From an uncultured bacterium (GTDB lineage: Bacteria; Planctomycetota; Phycisphaerae; Phycisphaerales; SM1A02), in contig CAIXJC010000015.1 in NCBI GenBank assembly GCA_903919715.1, forward strand, positions 98,736 through 162,735: DNA of 64,000 nt, given 5' to 3'. Below, piece by piece: positions 56,865-64,000 of this stretch (position 1 is the stretch's first letter; every line of letters begins with the position of its first letter). The notes under the pieces were generated by a model that made no database searches, was not told the origin of the DNA, and was given only the letters and a program-made list of their open reading frames with translations. The position numbers were made by a program, and so were the translations under genes.

Positions 56865-57920
56865 ATGTCCACCCGTCGCGGATTCACCATCATCGAACTC
56901 CTGACCGTTGTGGGGATCATTGTCATCTTGGTGGGAATCTTGATCGTGGCAGTATCAAGCGCATCGAAGGCCGCTCAGGCTGCGAGCACGCGAAGCATGA
57001 TGGGTGCAGTTGCTCGTGCGTTGACACAGTTCAAGACGGACATGAGTTACCTCCCACCTGTATTGGGTTTTCCAACAAGTGGAGCCTCTCAAATGGGAAC
57101 GGTCGGGTATCTGCGTGATCTTGTTATTCCGCCGGCGGTGACTGGAACGGCGACTCCGCAAGTGATTGCTCAAGTTCAGAATTATTATTCGATGACGTCG
57201 ATGGTCGAATATCTGATCGGCCCCGGAGGCCGTGATGAAGATGGTTACGGTGCGATCGGGGTGCCGGCAGACACGGATGCGGCAATGAAAGAACTGCCTC
57301 CAACTGGAATCCGAAGTCCGCTCAAGGATGGTGTGTGGGGTGCGTATTCGAATCCTCGCGCAGGCACCCAGCCGCTGGGTAATTTCTCGCGGCGCAATCT
57401 TCCGCAAGGAACTTCTGCAAACAATTCGACTGTGGCGAACGTCTCTGGTCGGGCTCTTGGGCCATATCTCGAACTCAAAGACGGATCGCTCTTAGGGGCA
57501 ATCGTCGGAACCGATGCCGTCACGGGGCTGCCGATTGTCGCGCGCGCAGGAGATAACAATTGGAGTGCAACTGCGCCGAAAGTCCTCTTGGATTATTACG
57601 GACAGCCCATTCGTTATTACCGCAGGGGATATGTCAATGGCGACCCACACCGACTCGGTGGCAAGTTGGTTGGTGGATCCGCCGGTACCGGAATCGGATG
57701 GGATCTCTCCGACATCTTTGCACTCCGACCTCAGAAGTTTCAGCCCAATACAGAAATGGATGGAATTGCCGACGCCAACGGAGACACATCGACATCGAGG
57801 TCGTTGCAAATGGCTGACTTCGCACTCTTTTCGGCAGGACCAGATCAGCGTGCAGATTTTACCGTTCGTCGAGATGCAACTCTCTTCAATGAGGACAACG
57901 TCGTGGAGGTGGGCAATTGA
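56865..57920 (+). CDS. Pseudopilin 1 (GspG-like)
   Basis: This 351-residue protein has a class III prepilin signal: MSTRRG, cleavage, then FTIIELLTVVGIIVILVGIL with Glu at mature position 5. The hydrophobic helix is followed by RSMMGAVARALTQFKTDM, and the C-terminal part is much longer than in classic GspG (about 150 residues) and lacks a clear calcium motif. I use the ATG at 56865; a GTG at 56856 overlapping the gspF stop would add three residues. It is the first of a tandem set of pseudopilins with overlaps. Confidence 0.88.
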   Translation: MSTRRGFTIIELLTVVGIIVILVGILIVAVSSASKAAQAASTRSMMGAVARALTQFKTDMSYLPPVLGFPTSGASQMGTVGYLRDLVIPPAVTGTATPQVIAQVQNYYSMTSMVEYLIGPGGRDEDGYGAIGVPADTDAAMKELPPTGIRSPLKDGVWGAYSNPRAGTQPLGNFSRRNLPQGTSANNSTVANVSGRALGPYLELKDGSLLGAIVGTDAVTGLPIVARAGDNNWSATAPKVLLDYYGQPIRYYRRGYVNGDPHRLGGKLVGGSAGTGIGWDLSDIFALRPQKFQPNTEMDGIADANGDTSTSRSLQMADFALFSAGPDQRADFTVRRDATLFNEDNVVEVGN

Positions 57921-58684
57921 ATAATCGTCGTGCGTTTACCGTGCTTGAACTCGTAGTTGTCATCGGAATCATTCTGATTTTGATGAGTCTTGCGCTCACC
58001 GTCACCAGTGCCGTGCTTGCTGCAAATGATCGGCGAAGCATGCAGAACACGTTTCTGATGTTGGATCAAGCGATCGATTCGTGGCAGAGTCAAGCTGGTC
58101 GCGAATTGACAGCTGGACGTCGCGTGATTCCTCCTGGCACAACGGCTCCGATCGATTTCACGTTGTCGTCTGGTGGTCCATCTGCTGGTTACGACATATA
58201 TGAAGAGAATTTTCCGACGACATACGCAATCTGTGTGGTGCTTGAACGGTTGGCTTCAAGCCCAGATTCCGCAGAGATCATCTCTCGGATTCCAAGTACA
58301 GCGATTCGATTTGTGCCGCTGAATGGAACAAATGCGGTGGAACCTTTGCCGACCGGTTGGACATCAACGAGTGCTCAGACTGATCCAAATCAGATGCCAC
58401 CATATGCGTCAGTCCGCGAAATTTTCGATCCATGGAATCGCAGAATCGGCGTGATTTTTCCAGGCCGCGCTGCGACGAAGGCTGAGGTTGCAGCGGCGAT
58501 TGCAAATCCAAATACCAACGGAATTGATCTCGAAGATGGTTCGGTTCGAACATGGGATGAGCAGTCGATGGGGATTTGCCGTAATCGCAAGATGTGTTTC
58601 GTCTCTGCGGGACCGGATGGCGACTTTGGAACCATCGGCGACAATATTTATTCCTACGAACCAATTCCGAGGCCAGCGCAATGA
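57917..58684 (+). CDS. Pseudopilin 2
   Basis: This 255-residue protein starts with a TTG (57917) whose last two bases overlap the TGA of pseudopilin 1, and GGAGGT lies just upstream. The leader MNNRRA is followed by FTVLELVVVIGIILILMSLA with Glu at position 5. The globular part contains MLDQAIDSWQ and ends with YSYEPIPRPAQ; CFVSAGPDGDFG is a motif seen in large GspG-like pseudopilins of planctomycetes. Exact subunit type is not clear. Confidence 0.85.
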   Translation: MNNRRAFTVLELVVVIGIILILMSLALTVTSAVLAANDRRSMQNTFLMLDQAIDSWQSQAGRELTAGRRVIPPGTTAPIDFTLSSGGPSAGYDIYEENFPTTYAICVVLERLASSPDSAEIISRIPSTAIRFVPLNGTNAVEPLPTGWTSTSAQTDPNQMPPYASVREIFDPWNRRIGVIFPGRAATKAEVAAAIANPNTNGIDLEDGSVRTWDEQSMGICRNRKMCFVSAGPDGDFGTIGDNIYSYEPIPRPAQ

Positions 58685-59664
58685 TGCCCAACTCGCGAGT
58701 CATTCGTGCATTCACGCTTGTTGAACTGCTCGCAGTGATGGGAATCATCGCCATCCTTGGTGTTGTGATTACAACAAGCGCTCAGCGAATTTCAAAGGAT
58801 GCCAAGGTCGCTGGTGCGACGAATCAAGTCCTTGCATCGCTTGGTGAAGCGCGCAGCATCGCGATTCGAGATCGAGCGACTGTGTTGGTCGCATTCACGG
58901 TGCGACGTGCCACGTATCGCGCAACGCCGTCGAGCGCTGCACAAGTTGACTATTCCAAGCCGCAGCAAACTGAAATTGTGATTGCCAAAGCGACGGGAAG
59001 AGTCGGGTTTCCTGGGACTGCTTCAAGCGGGAGTTGGACCGTTGTCTACCCTGCTGCCGCCGTCCCTGATTTGATGGTCGAAGAATTCCAAGTGATCGCT
59101 GGTCTGGCGCCAAAGGTCTTGCCAACTGGAATCAAAGTTGCGGGATCTGCTGCAGATATCACTGACATTAATGAAGTTGGTCAAGATGACTTTTGGCTTT
59201 CGCAGCCAGTGTTGAGAAATTCGCCATCTGATTCCGAGCGGGGCACGCTGGTCGTTGTTCGATTTGCCCCAGATGGATCGATGCAAACAAGAAATCCGGC
59301 GCTGAGTGCGAACTTGACTTCGTCTGCGACGGACACCTCAAGCGTTGCGCCGTGGATCGATTTCAACCGCAATGGGTTGATGGATATCGGGACAACTTCA
59401 GGAACTTCCAACGGAAAGTTTTACGCCCTTGATGAATTGAACGACGAGTCACTCGGTGATCATGCAATGTTTCTTGCCATATTCGACGATGACCTCTTTC
59501 ATGCGCAGTCGAATCCTTCGGATGTTGCAAGTTGGCAGGGGTACTCCAGCATGACGAATTGGATGGGGCAATTGAATAAGAAGCGATCGGACTACATCAA
59601 TCAATTCTCAGACCGAATCCATTTCAATCGATTCACAGGAGTTGCGGAGATTGTGCCGAGATGA
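58681..59664 (+). CDS. Pseudopilin 3 (GspH/FimT-like)
   Basis: This 327-residue protein starts with ATG at 58681 overlapping the preceding stop (ATGA). After the leader MMPNSRVIRA comes FTLVELLAVMGIIAILGVVI with Glu at position 5. The block NQVLASLGEARSIAIRDRATV matches GspH/FimT-type minor pseudopilins, in which SxAR...A..R...V is typical. It is longer than usual. The position in the gene order also suits GspH. Confidence 0.87.
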   Translation: MMPNSRVIRAFTLVELLAVMGIIAILGVVITTSAQRISKDAKVAGATNQVLASLGEARSIAIRDRATVLVAFTVRRATYRATPSSAAQVDYSKPQQTEIVIAKATGRVGFPGTASSGSWTVVYPAAAVPDLMVEEFQVIAGLAPKVLPTGIKVAGSAADITDINEVGQDDFWLSQPVLRNSPSDSERGTLVVVRFAPDGSMQTRNPALSANLTSSATDTSSVAPWIDFNRNGLMDIGTTSGTSNGKFYALDELNDESLGDHAMFLAIFDDDLFHAQSNPSDVASWQGYSSMTNWMGQLNKKRSDYINQFSDRIHFNRFTGVAEIVPR

Positions 59665-60821
59665 TCTTGTCGCGCCGAGCTTTTTCGCTGGTCGAACTGC
59701 TGCTTGCGGTCTTCATTCTCGGCATCGGCATCATCGGAATCTCGGCCCTTTTCCCTGCGGGAATCGCTCAGCAAAGACAGGCGAACGACGACATCATGGG
59801 GCCAATCGTCGCCGACAATGCGATGGCGCTCTTGAGAACCAAATTGAATCCAGAGTGGTTTGGAACGATGGAGGAATTTGGTTCGAATGACTTTCTCTTT
59901 CCAAATGCATCGGGGCCCGTGACGCATCATCCGACAGTAGTTGGAGACTGGGAATGGAAGCGACCTGGATTTCTTTTCAAGAAGATGAGCACCGCTGCTG
60001 ACATCGATGAGCGGGGCGCGATTGATATTTTTAGTGCGTATTACACGAGCAATCAGCTCGGCGGAAGTATCGGTGGTTCTCTTGACCTTACGAAGATTGC
60101 CACTGAAAACGCCAGTGGAACAGGCGGATCTTCGCCGCTGTTTGGGATTCCATACAACACGACCCTTGGAATTCCGCCAGTGCTCATTTTTCAAAATGAG
60201 CGTGCATATCCAATGGGATATACCGGTGCGGCAAAGTCCAAGAGACCCGCGTATTACTGGGATTGCATGTTTCGGCGATTCGCAGGACGGATTCAGGTTG
60301 CGATCTTTGTCTACCGCGTTGTTGATGGAGGCGGAGAGCCACGCGACTATATCGTGACGCAAGGTTCAGGCGCACTTGGATCGACGATTCCGCCATTGCC
60401 ACTGCTGATGGATGTTTCCGCCGCCCCATTTGGTGTTTGGAAGTTTGGTGGCTTGGATGGAGTTGCGACAACGATCACCGACAATGCGACGGTTCGTACG
60501 ACGGTGCCAACGACGACCCCAGCGAACATTCCAGTTGAGCAGAGTTGGCAATTCCCAGGTCAGTGGATTCTCGATGAATACAACACGGTGCACCGCGTGT
60601 TGTCAGGGCGACGTTCGACCAAGGATGGCGCCGTCAATATGACTCGGCCGATTCCAGCACATCCACCGCTCGCCGAATTGTTTGGAACATCGTTCACCGG
60701 CGGGACAACGACTGGAACCGTCCTTCCAGATCCTGGTGCGGGATTTATTTGGTTCATTCCTGTCTCGGATTCGCGCGGTTTTTCACTTGTTCCCGTCTAT
60801 GCAACGGTCCAGGAACTCTGA
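59661..60821 (+). CDS. Pseudopilin 4 (GspI/PilV-like)
   Basis: This 386-residue protein overlaps the previous gene by ATGA. The leader MILSRRA is followed by FSLVELLLAVFILGIGIIGI, whose GIGIIGI pattern is the hallmark of GspI/PilV minor pseudopilins. Glu is at position 5. The remaining 350 residues are beta-rich and lack a known domain, making it much longer than typical GspI (about 125). A two-base gap separates it from pseudopilin 5. Confidence 0.87.
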   Translation: MILSRRAFSLVELLLAVFILGIGIIGISALFPAGIAQQRQANDDIMGPIVADNAMALLRTKLNPEWFGTMEEFGSNDFLFPNASGPVTHHPTVVGDWEWKRPGFLFKKMSTAADIDERGAIDIFSAYYTSNQLGGSIGGSLDLTKIATENASGTGGSSPLFGIPYNTTLGIPPVLIFQNERAYPMGYTGAAKSKRPAYYWDCMFRRFAGRIQVAIFVYRVVDGGGEPRDYIVTQGSGALGSTIPPLPLLMDVSAAPFGVWKFGGLDGVATTITDNATVRTTVPTTTPANIPVEQSWQFPGQWILDEYNTVHRVLSGRRSTKDGAVNMTRPIPAHPPLAELFGTSFTGGTTTGTVLPDPGAGFIWFIPVSDSRGFSLVPVYATVQEL

Positions 60822-60823
60822 TC

Positions 60824-62311
60824 ATGAAGTTCAGTACTCCATTCAAGCAGAACCCAATCGCCCGAGGATTCACGCTCGTCGAATTGATGGTTGCTGTGGG
60901 ACTTCTTCTGGTCGTCATCGTTGCCGTCAGCCGAATATTCAGTACCGCAAGCAAAGTTGCAAGCCTTGGCGAAGCGGCCAACGACATTCTGCAAGAGACG
61001 GGTGCGATCGAACGGCAGATTCGAACGGATGTTTCGCAGCTTGATTATGACGGCGTCCTCGTCGTTCAGTGTGTTGCGATCAGGAATAATGCGAATCAAA
61101 TCTCATCACCGTCGGCACCGCTGATTGACCCGACGCGTTCTCCGACAGCGACGATTCGCTGTGACCAATTGGTTTTCTTTACCAAGGGAACGCAGACTTC
61201 AGCGCGCTTCGCTGGGAACCAAGATTTGGGCCCATTCAATGGACTTGCGCGTAGCGGTGTTTCACGCGTCCTGTATGGACATGGAGTTCAGTTGCCAGAT
61301 CTGATTCCACAGGGAGCGACGAATACATCGCGTCCTGATCCGATCGCCTTCAACGATCGACCGCTTTTTCCTTGGAGCTTTGACGGCGTTTCTGGCGGAG
61401 GGCTCGAATATAAGTTCTGGACTGGTGGTGGCGGGGGATACACCAACGGATCGCAGCCCGAGGCGCAGGATTGGACCTTGGCGCGCCAAGCAGTTCTGCT
61501 GACTGACGACGGTGGAGACAAGCATCGCTTCCACAAGGCTGTCGACAGCACGCCAACAACGTATGGAAACAATTCCGCGGTGAGTCTCTTTGAGCAACTG
61601 GATTTGGAAACCGCAATCACCGATGGGAACTTGCTTCCCAATTACAACGTCATCAATTCACGCGTGGATGTGGCGGCGACGAACTTGAATGACATTCGGC
61701 GGATTCTTGCTCCAGGTTCAGCGACTTGGCGAGCGAGAATCATCAATGGATTCTTTGGGCCGTTCAGCGGATATGGTCAGTTGGCTGGATATGTTCGGAG
61801 CGAGAAAATCTCTCCAAGCATGAATCGTCAGGATGTCATGCTGACGACTCCAACGCTTGCAACAAACTGCTCGAGTTTCATGGTGGACTGGACGTGGGCG
61901 CCAACTGTTCCAGGAGTTGTGACATTCCCGCTTGCTCCAACGAAGTGGTATGGATTCCCAGATTCGCAAGGACTTTCCGACGACTGGCGTGGCGTGAAGA
62001 CGTTGACCGAAGATCCCACAACGACAACCGCACCGATTGCACCATCCGTCATCGAAGGCGTTGGTCCGATCTTGTTCCCGATGGGCGCAGCTGGGCCAAT
62101 CAAGATTTACACGGCCGTCTTTGGATTCAATGGCGATAAGCCAGTCTTCCAAACGTTCGACCAGCCTGGCGTGAATCAGCTCCGTACTGATTACACCCCT
62201 TGGCCGACTGCACTACGAATCACAATGCAATTGCACGATCCAGAAAAGCGTATTGAACAAGGAAAGACATTGCAGTTAGTCGTTGAACTTCCAAAGCGCC
62301 CGACGTCGTAA
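60824..62311 (+). CDS. Pseudopilin 5 (GspJ/PilW-like)
   Basis: This 495-residue protein starts at the ATG at 60824, two bases after the previous stop; longer in-frame starts would run deep into the upstream gene. The leader MKFSTPFKQNPIARG is followed by FTLVELMVAVGLLLVVIVAV with Glu at position 5, as in GspJ/PilW. The helix continues EAANDILQETGAIERQIRTD. The large C-terminal region has no named domain. By position and N terminus it is the GspJ-type minor pseudopilin. Confidence 0.87.
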   Translation: MKFSTPFKQNPIARGFTLVELMVAVGLLLVVIVAVSRIFSTASKVASLGEAANDILQETGAIERQIRTDVSQLDYDGVLVVQCVAIRNNANQISSPSAPLIDPTRSPTATIRCDQLVFFTKGTQTSARFAGNQDLGPFNGLARSGVSRVLYGHGVQLPDLIPQGATNTSRPDPIAFNDRPLFPWSFDGVSGGGLEYKFWTGGGGGYTNGSQPEAQDWTLARQAVLLTDDGGDKHRFHKAVDSTPTTYGNNSAVSLFEQLDLETAITDGNLLPNYNVINSRVDVAATNLNDIRRILAPGSATWRARIINGFFGPFSGYGQLAGYVRSEKISPSMNRQDVMLTTPTLATNCSSFMVDWTWAPTVPGVVTFPLAPTKWYGFPDSQGLSDDWRGVKTLTEDPTTTTAPIAPSVIEGVGPILFPMGAAGPIKIYTAVFGFNGDKPVFQTFDQPGVNQLRTDYTPWPTALRITMQLHDPEKRIEQGKTLQLVVELPKRPTS

Positions 62312-62329
62312 GTGAGTACCAGAGAAAAA

Positions 62330-64000
62330 ATGCGCCACAAACACCCCAATACATTGAGTCGTCGAGGAAGCACCATGATCCTCGTGGTTTCGATGCTCGT
62401 GCTGTTGGTCATCATCGCAGCGGCCTTTGTCAGTCGTGCACAGTCAGGGCGCGTGCTGGCGAGCGCCGAGCAACTGACCGCCGCTCAAACGGATCGTGTT
62501 GGTCCTATTGCCCATACGGTGTCGAAGGAGATTGCACAGAGTCTGTTTGTGCAACCAGTCGATCCTAGGGATGCAGCGCTTGTGGATTCTCAAGTGCCGA
62601 TTGCATCAGCATCAAGTGCGGTTGCGCGAATCATTCCCAATCCATCGCAGACTCGATTTTCAATCGATCAAGTTGATGGTTTGAATAACAAAACACTGGC
62701 GCAGGGAAGCGATGGCATTATCGATGGCTATAACTTTGCGCCATTCGAAGTTCGGCCGTGGACCAACTGGCCAGATGTTTATAACGCATCGCCAGCAGGA
62801 GATATTCGTTTGGCCGAGGCGAATCCCGTCGGCAATCCTGGATTCGGTGATAGTCGTTGGCTGCGCAGCACGGAGCCCGTTCGAGTCGTCTATCAGGGGC
62901 AGCCTGCATTCTCGCACTGGTCTCATCTCTCTTGGATTCCCACCGCTAATAATGGGTGGCGACTTGTGACGGATATTTCGGACATCGGTAGATACACGCT
63001 GACAGAAGTCGCTCCGAGCCAGCGACCTGCAGTATTTTTCCCGACGCCGCCGAAGCGCTGGGCGCTCGAAATTCCGTATGAACAATGGTTGCCATCCGTG
63101 CCACCCGATCCAACACTTTGGATCCCAACCACGATTGGCGCAATCCCTCCGTCGCCGCTTCCACCATTTCCAAATCAATCGACGCCTCAGGGAGATGCGG
63201 CTTTTACATTTCATCAACTTGCGTTTGGGGTCGCACCGACGAACCCAACGGGCGGTTGGTTTTCAAGTGCGCATGCGCAGTCTTTGTTGACACAGTCAGC
63301 TGCGCTCCCCAATTTCCTTCGGTTGAAATGGTTTGGCCCCAAGGCTGACGAGTTCTTTCCCGAGAGTCCGCGAAACATCATCACACGAACGCTCTGTGAT
63401 ACGGACGGCGATGGATTTACAGACAGTTTCTGGTTCCTTGCGCCGACATCAATGGATCGATCGATTCGACATGTGGTTGGTGTTTCTGTTGTCGACAACT
63501 CTGCGCTGTTGAATGTGAATATCGCAACTCGCTTTGATCAGGCGACAACTGGGGGCAAGACGCCATCGGATTTGGCGTTGGTGGGGAGGCTGAATCAAGC
63601 CGCTGGAGATGAATCTGGCTACTTGAGCTCGCAGTTGAATACTGCTGCGTTGAATGCCTATCCAAGTATTACTGTCGCATTCAGCCCGAAGCAGTTTGGA
63701 GAAAAAGTTGGGACGGCGACGACCATTGCAGACAACCGTGCGAATCCGACGTTTCTTTCAGAACTTGGGATGGTGACGACGGCTGCGGTGCCTGTTGTCA
63801 ATTCCGCTTTCCCAAATTTCCTCAAGTCGGATTTGGATCGAGCAAACTACTTCAAGGCGATGAGCAATGGCGGTGAGCTCGAAGGATATTTTGCGGCCAA
63901 TGGAACGCCTGTTGTTCGCACCGGCAGTGTGGCGCCGATCATCCTTGATCCGTTCACGATGGCGGACGAGTTGGAATTGCGAGCCTTTACGGGACAAAAC
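62330..64000 (+). CDS. GspK/PilX-like protein, C terminus beyond window
   Basis: The frame is open from the ATG at 62330 to the window edge (557 codons); an in-frame GTG at 62312 directly after the previous stop is an alternative. The N terminus SRRGSTMILVVSMLVLLVII is a prepilin-like helix without Glu at position 5. Loss of that Glu and the place after GspJ are marks of GspK/PilX tip subunits. The rest has Pro-rich segments and no domain I can name. The block CDTDGDGF near 63400 could bind calcium. Partial gene. Confidence 0.82.
   Translation, partial: MRHKHPNTLSRRGSTMILVVSMLVLLVIIAAAFVSRAQSGRVLASAEQLTAAQTDRVGPIAHTVSKEIAQSLFVQPVDPRDAALVDSQVPIASASSAVARIIPNPSQTRFSIDQVDGLNNKTLAQGSDGIIDGYNFAPFEVRPWTNWPDVYNASPAGDIRLAEANPVGNPGFGDSRWLRSTEPVRVVYQGQPAFSHWSHLSWIPTANNGWRLVTDISDIGRYTLTEVAPSQRPAVFFPTPPKRWALEIPYEQWLPSVPPDPTLWIPTTIGAIPPSPLPPFPNQSTPQGDAAFTFHQLAFGVAPTNPTGGWFSSAHAQSLLTQSAALPNFLRLKWFGPKADEFFPESPRNIITRTLCDTDGDGFTDSFWFLAPTSMDRSIRHVVGVSVVDNSALLNVNIATRFDQATTGGKTPSDLALVGRLNQAAGDESGYLSSQLNTAALNAYPSITVAFSPKQFGEKVGTATTIADNRANPTFLSELGMVTTAAVPVVNSAFPNFLKSDLDRANYFKAMSNGGELEGYFAANGTPVVRTGSVAPIILDPFTMADELELRAFTGQN

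Overview
The window is one continuous stretch of a bacterial chromosome, most likely from a planctomycete of the Phycisphaerae type. This rests on family recognition from memory and no search was run. The clues are: secreted proteins with DCNxNxIPDxC calcium-binding repeats and a C-terminal dockerin-like tail; a secreted subtilase with a CC..VC..CC cysteine domain typical of that group; large pseudopilins; many TTG and GTG starts; ATGA-type gene overlaps; and lipid A (lpxB) and L7/L12-rpoBC genes of Gram-negative type. I see no phage, IS element, CRISPR array or obvious genomic island. The window holds about 50 genes and one tRNA.

Layout. 1-2175 (minus): a MoxR ATPase, a DUF58 protein and the start of a secreted protein. 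2249-3547 (plus): a beta-hydroxyacid dehydrogenase and a small basic protein. 3570-7042 (minus): an unknown, a HAD phosphatase, sucC without sucD, a DedA membrane protein and tRNA-Ser(GCT). 7110-7823: pgeF. 7970-16971 (minus): three large exported peptidase-family proteins in tandem, namely a degenerate zinc-protease relative carrying phage-fibre-like repeats, a reprolysin-like metalloprotease with a dockerin tail, and a subtilase. 17131-24027: purD, ald, a secreted unknown, trxB and aspS. 24101-30353 (plus): lpxB, then a complete branched-chain amino acid ABC operon livK-H-M-G-F, whose LivG carries an unusual hydrophobic insertion. 30420-43558 (minus): rplK-rplA-rplJ-rplL-rpoB-rpoC, then two cysteine-cluster (YkgJ-like) genes and an unknown. 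43777-48053 (plus): tyrS, then a planctomycete-type unknown, a lipoprotein and an RDD membrane protein, all translationally coupled. 48101-50516 (minus): gnd and zwf (oxidative pentose phosphate pathway). 50655-64000 (plus): a type II secretion / type IV pilus locus with two assembly ATPases, PilT, the inner-membrane platform protein, five pseudopilins carrying Glu at position 5, and a partial GspK/PilX-like protein that runs off the window.

How the parts fit. Transcription and translation genes and central carbon enzymes form the housekeeping core. The exported proteases and the pseudopilin machine could form one secretion-and-digestion programme, with released peptides and amino acids taken up by the Liv transporter; that link is inference from co-location. 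The strongest oddities are: the secreted metalloprotease relative that has lost its HExxH zinc site and gained about 195 residues of YxIxxxGTT repeats; the membrane-like insertion in LivG; the Glu-for-Asp change in the subtilase triad; a perfect -35 box followed by a nested palindrome upstream of the reprolysin gene; and a 14-bp tandem repeat copied from the end of livF.
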